A stretch of DNA of 64,000 bases from Aquatica leii. Its lineage: Eukaryota > Arthropoda > Insecta > Coleoptera > Lampyridae. This document shows, in pieces, positions 21,000 through 33,220 of the stretch. The stretch covers positions 89,933,389 through 89,997,388 of the forward strand of contig CM069435.1 of the NCBI GenBank assembly GCA_035610365.1, in the 5' to 3' direction. The position numbers were made by a program, and so were the translations under genes. The stretch's first letter is position 1. Each line of letters opens with the position of its first letter. The notes under the pieces were generated by a model. That model searched no databases, was not told the DNA's origin, and worked only from the letters and a program-made list of their open reading frames with translations.

Positions 21000-22690
21000 T
21001 TGTGTTTTTTTCGGTAATCGCTTTGAATGATCTTGAATGATTTTGAGTTGTTTACGTTAGTATAACTAAGCCGCATTGTTTCTGCAGCATGTGCTAATCA
21101 CTTAATATGTACCATTTTTGAAAACAACACTTTTAGTTCTTATATTACAGATATATGGCTCAGCATTAGGTATACTAGTACAACATCTTTGTAAACTACT
21201 TTTGACTTCAAAACACACAAACTGTCATCGAATAAGGCAGCATTTGTACTATGGTTCGCTTTTTCTAACCCGTTTAAATTGAACACATACGATTTTCCTT
21301 TCTTTATCAACCCCTAAAATTCTATGATATTTGCTGCGCATCTTTATTTTAAGTCGATAGTTTTATTCAGGGATACTCAAAATTTATGGTTTGTCGTCAG
21401 GAACGTTGACAACTTTGGTTACAACAATGACACGGTTCAAACCGGGAAGACGTTCTTATCTTAGAAATATTTGATTTAGAATACTTTTCTGAAAACTTTG
21501 TTAATAACTTAAAAGCTGTACACAATTTTGCAGTAAATTCTGAACGTTCTAGATCAGTTTTCGGCAATTAAGGAATTGGAACTTGCGTTTTACTTTGACT
21601 TTTCGATTTATATTGTTTACGTGTTTTCTAGTGTTTAAATGCACTTGAAACTTCTTGATCGCAATAATATGCTTCCATCTGTTGTAAAATCATTGTAATA
21701 TTTGACAAACTGGTTTAAAGTTGCAGCTATACGTCTTCAGCAAGTTTGTTCAACAAAAGCTATAGCATAACAATGCAAAACTACACACCACTCGTCGACC
21801 ATATTGAGAACATGCTTTTGTTTCCGAAATACCGACAGTCTTTTCTTTAGGTGATCAAAAATTGTCTTTACTTAACTGGCGTCTGGTGGAATACAGCGAC
21901 ATCAAGCGGTTGCATTTGGTGGGTACCATTGGCCGAAAAAGGGGTTCTATATGAATGGTTTTCCTTACAGGACTGGATGACTTTTGGAGAAAAATTGGTT
22001 GCAAATTATCTTCCACGACAACAGTTATTGAACTCAGTACCCGAGTTGAGTTGATACATATGTTGCAATTTTGAAAGATCACATTTCGAACAGCATCATA
22101 TCGAACCACCCGTTTGCACTGTTGGCATATTTAGTTCTTGGAGAACCCCCTTGAATCCAAATTTTGTACATATTAGAGGCCATGCGAGGAACTAGGTACC
22201 CTGTAGCGCCATTATGCTAATAGCGATACGTGAATGATTTCTACTTTTTGTGTTGCGTGGAACAACAATCTTTTTGGATCTTGGAACTTCTGTGATAATT
22301 GTTTTGTTGTGGTTATACATGTTAGAACCTTCTACATCAGCAAGAGCCTCTTGAATATTGTCGAAATGTCATAATATCGTCTTCATCAACAGATTGTTTA
22401 GACCTCTTGATATTTAACACCAGTAGAATTGCAAACTCTTCCTAACAATGAAGCTATCTCCTGAGAGATTGTTTATACATTTTTTAAAGGTCTTTCCTTG
22501 TTTGTCAAGATATTTTTTGATTTGCATCTTTACGTCTGGGTGACCAACTGAGTTCATAGTGTGGCCTGAGAAACTTTGAAAGTTGTCGTGGCTAATTTCT
22601 GATACCAGCGAGCTCTAACGGCCGCCACTGCATCACTCTTCCTACGGTTTAGTTTGTGTAATTTTTTTACCTTGGGGGCCCTTTCGTAGT
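21000..22690 (-). pseudogene. Pogo-like transposase relic B (with DDE-region motifs)
   Basis: Reading leftwards from about 22680: KKLHKLNRRKSDAVAAVRA (N-terminal basic/HTH start), KKIVVPRNTKSRNHSRIAIS (about 22280-22220), then in changing frames the end of the catalytic core, NGTHQMQPLDVAVF at about 21940-21890. Pogo-type DDE domains have PPN.TH..QPLDV.VF here, so this is a good match. More than ten stops break it, and the C-terminal part (21850-21000) is not readable. It is a separate copy from relic A because the core here lies upstream of A's HTH on the same strand. Confidence 0.6.
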
Positions 22691-23765
22691 AGTAGTAGAA
22701 CTATTTTTAGTCAATGTTTACCTATAACAAACAAGAAACAACTGAGAAAAAAACCGGGATACAGGTTCGGTTGATTACAAAAAGTCTTTTGATAGTGTAG
22801 AAAACTCGACAATACAAGACGTTCTTCTAATTTATTTAAAAAAAAAATGGAATCTATTGTTACTAATTTTCCCAAACTTTAAAGTCTTAGAACTATTTTT
22901 TATTTTTTTAAAAATTGTGCATGCAATATTGTTCCTCATTGTTTCAATAACTTATATGTATTAGTATTTCATTTTTGACACATAACACAGATAAGTTATT
23001 TTCAGTTATTAATAAAAATCAAATTTGGAGTATATAAACTTACTTGTTCTTTATGTAATTTTTCATACGCTAGCAAAAGAGGTAGAATATTGAAACTACG
23101 AGAACATTTATATGTTTATTATAAATAAGTATTTGAACACAAATATTTTTTTGCTTTTGCCAACCATGTTTTATATACAAATCATTAATTTTTTTCAGAC
23201 TTGGATATTAAAATTTTATACGTGTTTTATAAACGATCTCTTCTGAAATAAATAGACTTACTAATGATGCTTCTATAAATGGGTTAATGAAGTAGTGCTG
23301 AGTTCAAAATTATGAATTCTATTCTGTTTCTAATTCTATAAATTGAACTTTTTATTTTTTTTAATATCACTTATTTTTATTACTTTATAAATACAGTTAT
23401 AGTAGATTGTTTCTAAAATGTACAAATAAGTTTAATTGGCACTGACTGATTAACATTTATTTACTAATGATCGCGTTTTCCCCAAGTTCTGTAATCAAAC
23501 AAAAATTTATGTTTAATTTCCATGAAAGTTGAATAATTAAGTGATAAATAAGAAGTTGTGTTTTTTTTAAATTTATTTTTTATCTTTGTAGTACCTACCT
23601 ACATGCTGATTTTTTTTGTAGAATTTAAATTATGCTGTTTATTTATGTTTTAAAGGAACATAAAAGTGAAGAATTTCATATACTTATTGCAAATAATTTG
23701 TAAATTGTTAATTTTAATAAGAATAAACAACCTCATTTTTAGAAGAATTTGTAGCAGGTTACTAG
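22691..23765. other. Gene-free, very AT-rich stretch
   Basis: I see neither coding frames of note nor an internal repeat. It separates the pogo-like relics from the inverted-repeat transposon. Confidence 0.3.
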
Positions 23766-23767
23766 TA

Positions 23768-26700
23768 CACTCAACTAAACAAAAAACGGGACGCCTTAGT
23801 TAGTTCGATTAAAATAGTTAGCTGTGCAAACTAAGCTTGCTTGCGATGCTATTTCTAGAAATTCAAATTAGACATAAAATAAAGATTGACAATACCAGAA
23901 GTTTAAATTGTTTATCCGCAAAAACTAAAAAAAATCAACATATTCTTAATTTTGAATATGTTCCAAATCATACATACGGAATATTTTTGAGTGTAAATAA
24001 AAGTTCCATATTGAAACAATGCATTATAAACTTGATTAATGCTACATTTTATGTTATAGTAAATGAATACAAAGATAAAATACTTCGTTGTTCTTCATTC
24101 ACATTCTTGTACAGAACAATTATTTATCGTATTATAGTAAAGCAGGATATTGGTGAAAGGGAATTACAAACTTTTTGTTTATTGCACTAATGATGGTGCC
24201 TTTCCCGCCCCTAAAAAACGTAACGTGTCAAAATTCAATGACACATTAAGTTTGATTTATTTATTCTTGTAAAGATTATACCTGTTTATTTATACACGAA
24301 AATGTTTTGTATAAAAATAAAATTCAGAAAATATTTTTTTTACACAAAATCATTCCACTGTTAATAAGTCTTTATAATTGTGTTAACAATTTATTATAAC
24401 ATTTATTATAATTGCATTTCTTTAACATTTCGACTAAAAAGAAATATTAAAAAAACAACTACTTAAAATGTGATTAAAACTTAAGAGCAATGATCTTATA
24501 TTTCTAATGTTATTAATAGGATGTTACATGTGACTAAACCAAGATGAAGCAAAAAATATAAACATTCCCCAAGTAAATGTAAAGACAGGAATATAGACTT
24601 TGCACTTGTGAGTGAGCCCAACATAAACATGGCGAATAAAAATAACAAATGGATTATGAGTAAAAAAAGTGAAGTTACAATATATATATCGACAGATAAA
24701 ATTAAGATACACGATATAAGAACGGAAGGATAGCAGTGGATAGATACAAAAGACCAACGAGTATACTCATGCTATGCCACGCCAAGATATAAAGAGGATG
24801 ACATAGAAAGGATTTTAACTGCAAAGCGCACGAATGGTCCGGACAACAAAGGAAAAAGAATGGTAGATTGGATAATAGAAAACTAATTATTGGTGCTTAA
24901 CAAACGAAAATTCTTACTTTTCAAACAAGGGGTCATACATAGTCAGACATGGGAGGTAAGCGAGGAAGCAAGCAACAGGGACCATAAAAATATATACTAT
25001 AACCGTAATGAATAAAAACAACACACTAGCGGACAAACAAAAACAAACCCAGAGATGGAAATACAAAGAAGAACAAGTAAAGAAAATATTCACCGAAAAA
25101 ATGGGCGACAGCTGGGAAGAAGATGGACTGAATAATGCTTTAAAGCAAGATTGTAACGAAACGCTTACTAAACACAGAGTAAGAAGAAAAAAACAAATGT
25201 ATTGGTGGAAACTGAAAATTAAAGAAATAAGAGACAATTGCCAAGAAATAAGAAGAAAAGCACAAGAAGCAAGAAAAAATCAATCTGAAGAGAGTATAAT
25301 GGAAGCGGAATTAGAATAAAAGCATAATGAAAAACAACTAAAGAAAGAAATTGAAAAACAAAAAAGAGAAGCATGGAAGAGAGTCTGTCAAGATATAGAT
25401 TGGAACACATGAGGAATAGCCTATAAAATAAAGCGTGATAATCCTGCCAAAGAACAAATAAAAATAGACAAAGAACTGTTCCCAAAAAGACATAAAACTA
25501 GATGGAATAAACTAGAAATAGCAACAGAGGATATCCCAGTAATATCAAAAGAGGAGACAGAAAAAACGGGAAAAAAAGAAGCGAGAAAAAAAGCATGCGG
25601 GCCTAACAGATTGAAGTCATAAAAATAATAGCAATAGAAGAACCGGAAAAGTTGCAGAGAGTTTTTGAATCAGCTTATCAAAAAAAAATTTGCAAAGTGC
25701 TAGAAGGAAAAATAAAAAATAGAAAAATCCGGGAAAAAAGTACCGACCAATATGCCTAATAAACACCATCGCAAAGTTATACGAAAAAATTATAAACTGT
25801 AGAATTACAACAGAGCTACAAGAAGGTAATTAAATATTACAAAATTAACATGGTTTCAGAAAGAATTAAAATGAAAAACAATTATTGCACCATATCTAAT
25901 AGGCTTAATAAAATGTTACTTAGAGAACAAGGAAATACAAGTTGGAAACAGAAAAGAAAAAATCAAACTAACATGTGGGGTACCACAAGGCTTCGTACTA
26001 GGTACCAACGCTATAGAACATTTTCTATGATCATATCCTAGAAACTAATAAACCAAAAAGATGCGAGATGATAGTCTAATCAGACGCTATGGCTGTAGAA
26101 AAAACGAGAAAAAAATAGATAAGAAATAAGCAGTAACTAGAAAAGGCAATAAAAGCAATAATGAAAAGAATAGAAGATAATGGTTAACAAACAATGATCG
26201 AAAAAATTGAAGTCATCGTACTTAAAGGCAGAAACAAAATCCAAATTAAGGATAAAGAGATTAAAAGTCAAAATTCTATAAAATACCTAGGCATAAGTAT
26301 AAGTAAAAATTGAAATATGTGGACACATATAAGTGAAGCAAGAAAAAAAGCAGATAAGACAATAATGGTGTTATCCAAAATAACGCCCAGCATAGACGGA
26401 CACAACACGAGAAAAAGGCAGTTACTCTTAAGTATAGCTAATTTCATGATATTATATGGAGGGAAAACTAGAAAGAGTGCTTGGAAATGGAAAAATAAAC
26501 AAAAAGACAGAAAGGATACAGAGAAAAGCAAGGTTTAGTTTCGGAAGAAGTTACAGAACAGTGTCTACAAAGGCACTAACGGTTATAACAAGATAAGAAA
26601 AGGAATTTAAAAAATAATAGAAAGAAGATACTATCAAGAAATGGGAAGAAGAGTAAGCAGAAAATAAAACAAAAAGACAGTGGACTAAAAAAAATAATAA

Positions 26701-27428
26701 AAAAACATAAATAAGAGGTTATTTAGAGACCATGAAGGGCTAAATTATCACTTAATCCAATTCTTGACAGGACATGGGTGTTTCAAAGAGTATGTATGCA
26801 AATATAAAAGGTGGGAAAAGAAAAGGGAAAAGCGAAACATAGATATAACTATAAAAATGTAAAAAATATAATAGAAAATATGTTGGAGAATGAGATGAAC
26901 TAGGACAAAATCAGCAAAACTATGAAAGGAATAATAAAAGAAAAATGTAAAGAAGAAAGGGAAAAAGAAAAATGAATGAACCTGAAACAACTAACCAATC
27001 GAATATCGTAGATAAAGAAGCATACCAAAAAAACGATACCTTCAACCCTGATGTTACTGATAAAGAGAAAAGGAAGGGATTTTAGTCGGTAAGAGTCTGG
27101 CACTATCATACCGAATTGTCCTGTTGATGTCTATGATGGATTTCCCCTTTCTTAAAAAAAATAAAAATATAAAATGTGTTTAAGATAGTTTTAATCAAGT
27201 TTATAATGTACTGTTTCAATATGAAAGTTTTATTTACACACAAAAATATTTCAAATACAATGCAGTTTACTGTTCCAAATTATTCAATAAATATATATTC
27301 AGTGAATATGGAATGTTTATTATTTGTCTAATTGGATTGCCGATCGCATTTGCTAACAAGCCTAGTTTACACCGCTATATATTTCATTTGAACTAACAAA
27401 AGTGTCCCGTTTTTTGTTTAGTTGAGTG
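23768..27428. mobile_element. TA-flanked terminal-inverted-repeat transposon (Tc1/mariner-like), non-autonomous, split by a LINE
   Basis: CACTCAACTAAACAAAAAAC begins a 25-bp perfect terminal repeat at 23768-23792 whose complement is at 27404-27428. Weaker similarity continues inward to about 90 bp (for example AAACTAAGCTTG against AAACTAGGCTTG). Both ends are bordered by TA (23766-23767 and 27429-27430), the target duplication of Tc1/mariner elements. Without the LINE inside, the element would be about 1.1 kb. The remaining interior, including a plus frame at 23837-24190, shows no transposase motif, so it was probably mobilised by a relative elsewhere. Confidence 0.8.
24535..27100 (+). pseudogene. 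R1-like LINE relic nested in the inverted-repeat transposon
   Basis: Pieces in order on plus: endonuclease (DFALVSEPNINM near 24600; PRYKEDDIERIL near 24790; NKGKRMVDWIIEN near 24850), a K/E/Q-rich linker (25008-25319), reverse transcriptase (YRPICLINTIAKLYEKIINC near 25740; KLTCGVPQGFVLG near 25970; SDAMAVEK near 26085 in place of ADD), then KYLGISISKN and ARKKADKTIMVLSKITPSID (26280-26400), YRTVSTKALTVIT (26550) and LTGHGCFKEYVCKYKR (26765), the usual R1-type C-terminus. Multiple stops, slips and the altered catalytic box make it dead. Antisense T-rich frames over the same bases are shadows. Confidence 0.8.
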
Positions 27429-27430
27429 TA

Positions 27431-28079
27431 CTTATCACGTTTGTATCAGGACTTGATCTGATATACTGAACAAAGAAAAATTTATTTAAAAAAAATTAGA
27501 AATTTTAGTACTGGCACTTTTACTTATATTGATGAAGAATAAAACACTGCACTTATTGCTGGTAGCTGTAGATGTAAAGTGCATTTTTTATATAATTATT
27601 TTAACGGTTATAAAAAAATTAGTTTTATTCGTCATTCAACATCGATGAATAAAAGTTGATTTGTTATTCAAAGTAAAATAATGATTAAAATTTTATTTTA
27701 CGCTTACAAGCAGGAGAATAACAACAAAATTTTTGTTTTTAATTTATAATCGGTCGGATGCTTAATATGTTTGTTTACTATTTGAAATAAGTTAAATAAG
27801 AATCGCATTTTTATTTGTTATTCAAAATAATTTAATTAACAATTGAATCTTTATTTGTTATTTGAAAATTAATATTATTAAATTTATTTGTTTTTAATAT
27901 CTAAATTTCAAGTTCTTATAAAACAGTTAGGTGGGTCACGCGTTAAGAAAAGTCTAAACCTGCGCAGTCCGAAGCAAACGACCGGCGTAGTTGCTTTCAA
28001 AACCTAAAAATTCACTCTCTGACACATCGTCTGCAGTTAAGTTTATAATTATTTGTTCTGTGTGCATCTACAAAATTGT
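27431..28079. other. Gene-free AT-rich stretch
   Basis: The phrase TTTATTTGTTATTYRAAA recurs three or four times between 27650 and 27880, hinting at a short degenerate repeat. There is no coding signal. Confidence 0.35.
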
Positions 28080-28327
28080 GTTTTCTAAACATTCTTTTTC
28101 ACTTTTTCTGCATTTGAGCAGCATTTTTGTCAATCCTTCTGCGTAATGGTTTCTTCAGCTAATTTTTGATTGTCAGGTAACTTAAAGGTTGTATTGCGTT
28201 TAGCGATTTTATTTTGTACTTGTACCTATATCAGCTCAATTGGATTGAGATTTGGGTGATAAGATGGTAGTCTCAAAACTGTGTGTACTTGATTTGATAA
28301 TAAAGAACTTCTGCACAGCAAACGTAC
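28080..28327 (-). pseudogene. Tc1/IS630-type transposase C-terminal relic
   Basis: The minus frame starting at about 28290 reads VHTVLRLPSYHPNLNPIELI, then a stop where Trp is expected, then VQVQNKIAKRNTTFKLPDNQ. LPPYHP.LNPIE is the hallmark of the last catalytic block of the DDE_3/Tc1-IS630 superfamily; the Glu of NPIE is the third catalytic residue. The upstream two thirds are missing because a LINE tail begins at 28328. In-frame stops confirm a dead fragment. Confidence 0.75.

Positions 28328-28377
<50 letters not shown>
28328..28377 (-). repeat. (AAT)n microsatellite forming a LINE 3' tail
   Basis: About 16 to 17 perfect TTA units on plus. On minus they follow AATAAAG and the end of the LINE coding relic, which is how CR1/L2/I-type LINEs end. 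The tail directly abuts the transposase relic and so marks the insertion point. Confidence 0.85.
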
Positions 28378-28378
<1 letters not shown>

Positions 28379-29041
28379 TTTATTGTTGTTTAAGACTCAG
28401 TAGAGTATACAAACGTCATATTATACAAAAGAAATTTAAATAAAAATTATTATAATATTATAGTAGTATAGTATACGGACACTTGCTGACAATGTATTTT
28501 TTTAGTTCTTTTTTAAATGTTGTTATAGACTGTATACTTTTCAGATTTTTTGGTAGATTGTTATAATAACTAATTCCTTTACTTTGAGGACTATTTTTAT
28601 ATTTTGCTGTTCTACAATGGTTAACAAAAACATTTCTTTTTGTTCGTGTATCATATAAGTGAACATTTAAACTAAGAGAATGTAGATTTTGTTTCGTTAA
28701 TAATGTAAGTTCAAAAATATACAGTCCATAAAACGTCAACAGATTTTTTTCTACAAATATGTTTTTACATGATTTATAATAATCTAAATTAAAAATCAAG
28801 CGAATTATTCTTTTTTGTATTCTAAACACTCGAATAGTTTTAGAACAATGACCCCACAAAACAATACAATATTTGATAGTACTATACGCACTCCCATAAT
28901 AAAAACTTAATAATACATCTTCGGTCACAGTTTGCTTTAGCAACTTTAAACAATAATAATCTCTATTTAGTTTTTTACAAACACTGAACCTGCTAAAACG
29001 GAAACGGGTGGAATCAGCTAAATTTTGCGTTTTACACAATT
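28378..29041 (-). pseudogene. CR1-like LINE, 3' end (RT C-terminus and 3' UTR)
   Basis: A 193-residue frame (29039-28458) holds LLSFYYGSAYSTIKYCIVLW, RIQKRIIRLIFNL, HLYDTRTKRNVFV and GISYYNNLPKNLKSIQSITT followed by FKKELKKYI. This is the familiar C-terminus of insect CR1/L2-group reverse transcriptases (YG...S...Y.I..WG, then H.Y.TR, then G...YN.LP..IK....F...LK). The catalytic domain is missing, so the copy is 5' truncated. The frame is intact over this length, suggesting a fairly young insertion. A short 3' UTR and the (AAT)n tail follow. Confidence 0.8.
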
Positions 29042-29379
29042 TTTAGCTTTGGCAAGTTTTTTCAGCACTGTTTTGGTCCACTTACACTAGATAAAAATTG
29101 CTTAATTGGATTCGGCAAAAACTGTATCTTAGCTGTATACTTTTGTCTTTCAAATTAAAGCCTTAATCTGGCATTGGAAAATTGTATGCTTTGGGTGGTT
29201 CCGTGCAGCTCAATAGTGTTTATATTCCAGACTATAATTTGCTTATTCTTTGTTTGTATGGAGTAAAAAATGCTCTGTCATAAATTGAGTGAGATGAAAA
29301 GTGTCTTAACATCCGGAATCAGCCATACCTATATCGTTTTCACTTATGAGCCATCAAACATTTCATTTCAAGTTCTGAA
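29042..29379. other. Unassigned stretch between two LINE relics
   Basis: It has some protein-like composition on minus but no recognisable motif. It may belong to another decayed transposon. Confidence 0.25.
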
Positions 29380-30120
29380 TTCGTTTTTGGACATCAGTAC
29401 CTACTTTAGTTTCAATCTCCCTGACTAATCATTTTGCGATTAGTCTTTCTACTATCTTATATATGCTGTCTAATAGACAAATCGGTCGATACGCAGTGTT
29501 GTCTTCTTCGAATACATTAAATTCTATCAGTTTCGCGCTCGCTTGTTTCTCTTCTTTCTTCTTTAGTTTTACATTTTTTGTTTTTATTTTTTTATTTAAT
29601 TTATATCTGCTTAATTAAATTACTTGTGTCTGACTTGGCTTTCTTCATGGTTTTGTAGTATTGCAATATACCTATTACTTAGTTTATCTTTGAATGTTTT
29701 TTCGCAATTCTTTAATTCCTTTGAATCTATTTTGATTTTTTAGTTACTCTGCAATTTGTTAATGTCTACTCCAACGTTTCTAAGAGCTTTCTAGTTTAGG
29801 AAATAGGAAAAAAAGTTTTCTTTATATTTGGTACACTACATTCCGGTTTGTGTGCGTGAACCATTTTGATGGATTTTTTAAGCTCACCAAGCGCTTTTTT
29901 ATTAGACATACAAAATTGAGCTTTTCCCTCTGTTGCTTTTTGCGATTTTGCCCTAAGCGGGTGGTCGGCATCATTCGTTTTTTCTAAGGTTTTTTCTACT
30001 CTTCTCTTTTGACTTTCTTTTCTTATTTTTTATTCTATAAAAGTCGTTTTAACATTTTTACCAAGAGGGGGCTGTCTTATCTCGGTTTTACTTCCAAATT
30101 TTTATTTCTTTTTATTACGT
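29380..30120 (-). pseudogene. LINE reverse transcriptase relic (R1/jockey-like)
   Basis: Minus-strand bases around 29510-29420 read NTAYRPICLLDSIYKIVERL, the YRPI(S/C)LL block of LINE reverse transcriptases. Upstream (30050-29520) is a K/E-rich region with KKALGELKKSIKMVHAHK that suits the linker between endonuclease and reverse transcriptase. No other block is readable. Many stops are present. Confidence 0.55.
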
Positions 30121-30149
30121 TTTTCAGTAGTTAATTTTAGTGCCTCGGC

Positions 30150-33100
30150 TGTGTTAATTACATCTGGTACAGAGCACTCGCTTACTGACAAAGTTTATTT
30201 ACAAATACAAAAACCAAGCAATTTTCAAGCAACAATTCCGAGTTCGTCTAGCCGAACTTTTCCGATTCAAAACGTTCTTTATTTGATCCAATTCGGTTCA
30301 ACTACCTGCTCCACTTCTCATTCTTTTTTAAATCCGATCGATCCGATTTTAATTTTTAGTTTATATTGTGTACGTGTCGATTTTTCAATAAAGTTAAAAA
30401 TTATTTGTTTTTGGATAAAAGTCAAAAATGTTAAATGATAAAAAAATTAAACTAATTTTTAACAAAGTTTTATTACAAATACAAAAAACCAGAGATGTTT
30501 AAGAAATAATTTTGAGTTGGTCGAACCCGATTCCGATTTAAAACGTTATTTATTTGATCCAAGTCGGTTTAACTAGAGGTTCTAGTTTAATTCTATTGTT
30601 TTTGGATAAAAACAACTGTACAAAAACTAAGCGATTTATCAGAAACAATTTTGGGTTCGTTTTTTTTTTAATCTAAAGTTTACCTTGTGTAAGGGTAGGT
30701 TTTTTACTAAAATTAAAAAATATTTGTTTTTGGATATAAAGCCAACTGTATTAAACAAAAAATAAATCAACATTTTATTTTTAGCAAAGTTTTTTTACAA
30801 ATACAAAAACCAAGCAATTTTTAAGAAACGATTTTGGGTTCGTCGAACCGAACTTTTCCGTTTTAAAACGTTCCGTGTATTTGATTCAATTCGGTTCAAC
30901 TATCAGTTCCAATTTTTCAATTTTCATTCTTTTTTTAAATCCGATTATAATTTTAAGTTTACATTGTACAAATGTTGATTTTTGAATAAAATTCTAAATT
31001 ATTTGTTTTTGAATAAAAAGCCACTGTTAAATGAAAAAAATAAAATTTTATTTTTGGCAAAGTTTATTTACAATTAGGCAGATAGGCACTAATTTCAACT
31101 AATTTTCAAAAAAAAAAACATTTTGAATTTGTCGAGCACAACTTTTCCAATAAAAATCTTTATTTGATCAAACGTGCTTCAACTACAAGTGCCAGAAAAT
31201 TGAAAATTATTTGCTTATAGATGAAAAGCAAATGTGTTGTGAGAAGAATTAATTTTTTTAATCATTACAAAAAATCCAACAATTTTCAAACAACCAATTT
31301 AAATTCTGAAGCTGAACTTGCACGATTCAAAATGTTCTTTATTTAATCCATAGTTAATCCGAATACTTTGTTTTTGACTAAGCTAAACGTATTTATTTAC
31401 CAAATGGCTTAAGTTTTTAATCCGATTTCAAGTAAATACTCAATTTTTGGTTTACCTTATACCTATCTGCTAATTGTTTACGATCAAATTGATAAATATT
31501 TCTTTCTGTTTTTACTAAACTTGATTCTTTAACAAGTTCTAGTTTATAGAAACTTGAACGTAAACTTGTACACGAAAAGAGTAATGGGGGCTTAAGGTTT
31601 TATATCAAAGCAGACTAAATTTCATTTAAAAAATGAAAATGATTTAAAAATAACGATTTTTGTAGAAAAACAAATAATGCAACAAATTTGTAGAAACGAA
31701 TTTCAATGTTTCGCGCTTGACCTTAATTAATGATTTGAAACTACATATTAGAACCAAATCGGTTTAATGACGGTTTACGATGTCAATCTTGAAACGTCTG
31801 ATTTCAATTTTTAGTTTAGGTACTTTATACACTTGTCGTGTGATAATAAAAAAATATTTGTTTATAATGACAAAGATAAACTAAAAGAGGTTGAAACAAT
31901 TCGAAGAAACAAATTTGAACCATTCTTTATTTCATCCGATTCAGTTCAAAAACAATTTACAGTTTTAAACAATTTTTCAAATAAACTGCAATTTTTAGTT
32001 ATTTAAACACGTGTTGATTTTTGACAAAAAAATTTTGACAAAACATAAGTGTCGGGATATGGCAGAATTTCTTCTTGGCGTAGATTTGAAAAAAAAAGTT
32101 CAAATACCAAAAACGCATTTTCCAAAAAACAAATTTGAGTTCTTCGAGCCGAACCTTAATAGACTCATGACGTTCTGTATTGGAACCATTTCTGCTCAAG
32201 AAACTGTCTGTTTACTTATGTTGTTTTCTTTTTAATAAATTCAGTTGGCCTGAAGAAGTGGACACAACCGTTCCACGAAACGTCGCCATAAGAAAACTCA
32301 TCAAGTAGTTTTTATAGCCACTCCTAAAATAAAGGGTTTACCAATCTTAGTTGAATCACACATTAGGAGGTATAAAACACTTTTCTTAATAAACTGTTTT
32401 TCGTTTTCAAACTCATTTTAAATTTGATTTTGCATACGTGTGTTGATTTTCGAGAACAAATTAAAGAATATATGTTTTTAAATAAAAACTGTGTTGGATC
32501 AAAATCTTCATTTTTAATTGAGAAGATTAAAAAAAAAATAGTATCAATACAAACTAATTACATTAGTTTTTTTTAAGATTTGGGTCCTTCGAGCCGAACC
32601 TTAATTTTCATGCATAGGTACCTCGATTTACGGATTTAATACTTTTATTTTACTATAAACGTGTTTTGATCTTGAGAACAAATTAAAAATGCATATATGT
32701 TTTTGAATAAAAAATAAAAGTTTTAGATCAATGTAGATTAAGATTTACTTCTAGTAAAGTAGATGCAGAACAACTAATTCGTAGAACATGTGAAATACTT
32801 TTAAAAGGATGCAATGATTCCTATATAAAAAACAAAGTTGGTTTTTTTCGACCCGTATACTTGATTTAATTCCCTTCAATTACAGATTAATCTATTTTTA
32901 GAATAAAATAAAAGAAAATAAGTACTAGGTAGGTCTTTATCTGTTTTTGAATGAAAAATAAACACAGATTAAGCCTCATTCTCAGTAAAAATCCTGTTTT
33001 CAGTTTTCAAAAAACAAATTTTGTTTTTTTAAGCCAAACTTTATTAATTGAAAACGTTTTTCATTAGATTCAAAAATATTTATTTTAAATAAAGGATAAC

Positions 33101-33220
33101 AAATTAAACTTGATTCGTCGTAAAGTACATGTTAAGAGTAGGTAAAATATGTATATTTTTTAATTTGAGTCCTTCGAGCCGAATCTTTCTGTTCAATCTT
33201 ATTTCAAATTTAAAACTGAT
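30150..33220 (+). repeat. Diverged tandem array, unit roughly 200-300 bp
   Basis: A unit recurs with the phrases TTTACAAATACAAAAACCAA, then TTCGTCGAGCCGAACTTTTC, then AACGTTCTTTATTTGATCCA with TTCGGTTCAACTA, then a stretch ending TTATTTGTTTTTGGATAAAA. Clear units start near 30190, 30470, 30790 and 31060. Later ones (to about 33190) are recognisable mainly by the TTCGAGCCGAACCTT phrase. Divergence is high and unit lengths vary, so this is an old array. A copy of the foldback arm (32214-32395) has inserted into it. Confidence 0.8.
32214..32395 (+). mobile_element. Third copy of the foldback-element arm, with intact hammerhead-like core
   Basis: It matches 9711-9895 from TTACTTATGTTGTTTTC through the AATAAAGGG end and on through CATTAGGAGGTATAAAACAC. 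It contains CTGAAGA (32250-32256), a GTGG/CCAC stem and GAAA (32277-32280). AGTTGGC before it can pair with GCCACT after it. No inverted partner is next to it, so this is a single-arm copy. Confidence 0.75.

Noticed and set aside
23837..24190. 117-residue plus frame inside the inverted-repeat transposon
   Set aside because: No transposase motif (no HTH, no D..D..E/D pattern) and lysine/asparagine-rich AT-driven composition.
24524..27109. Minus-strand hydrophobic frames (F, L, S-rich)
   Set aside because: Antisense shadows of the A-rich plus-strand R1-like LINE.
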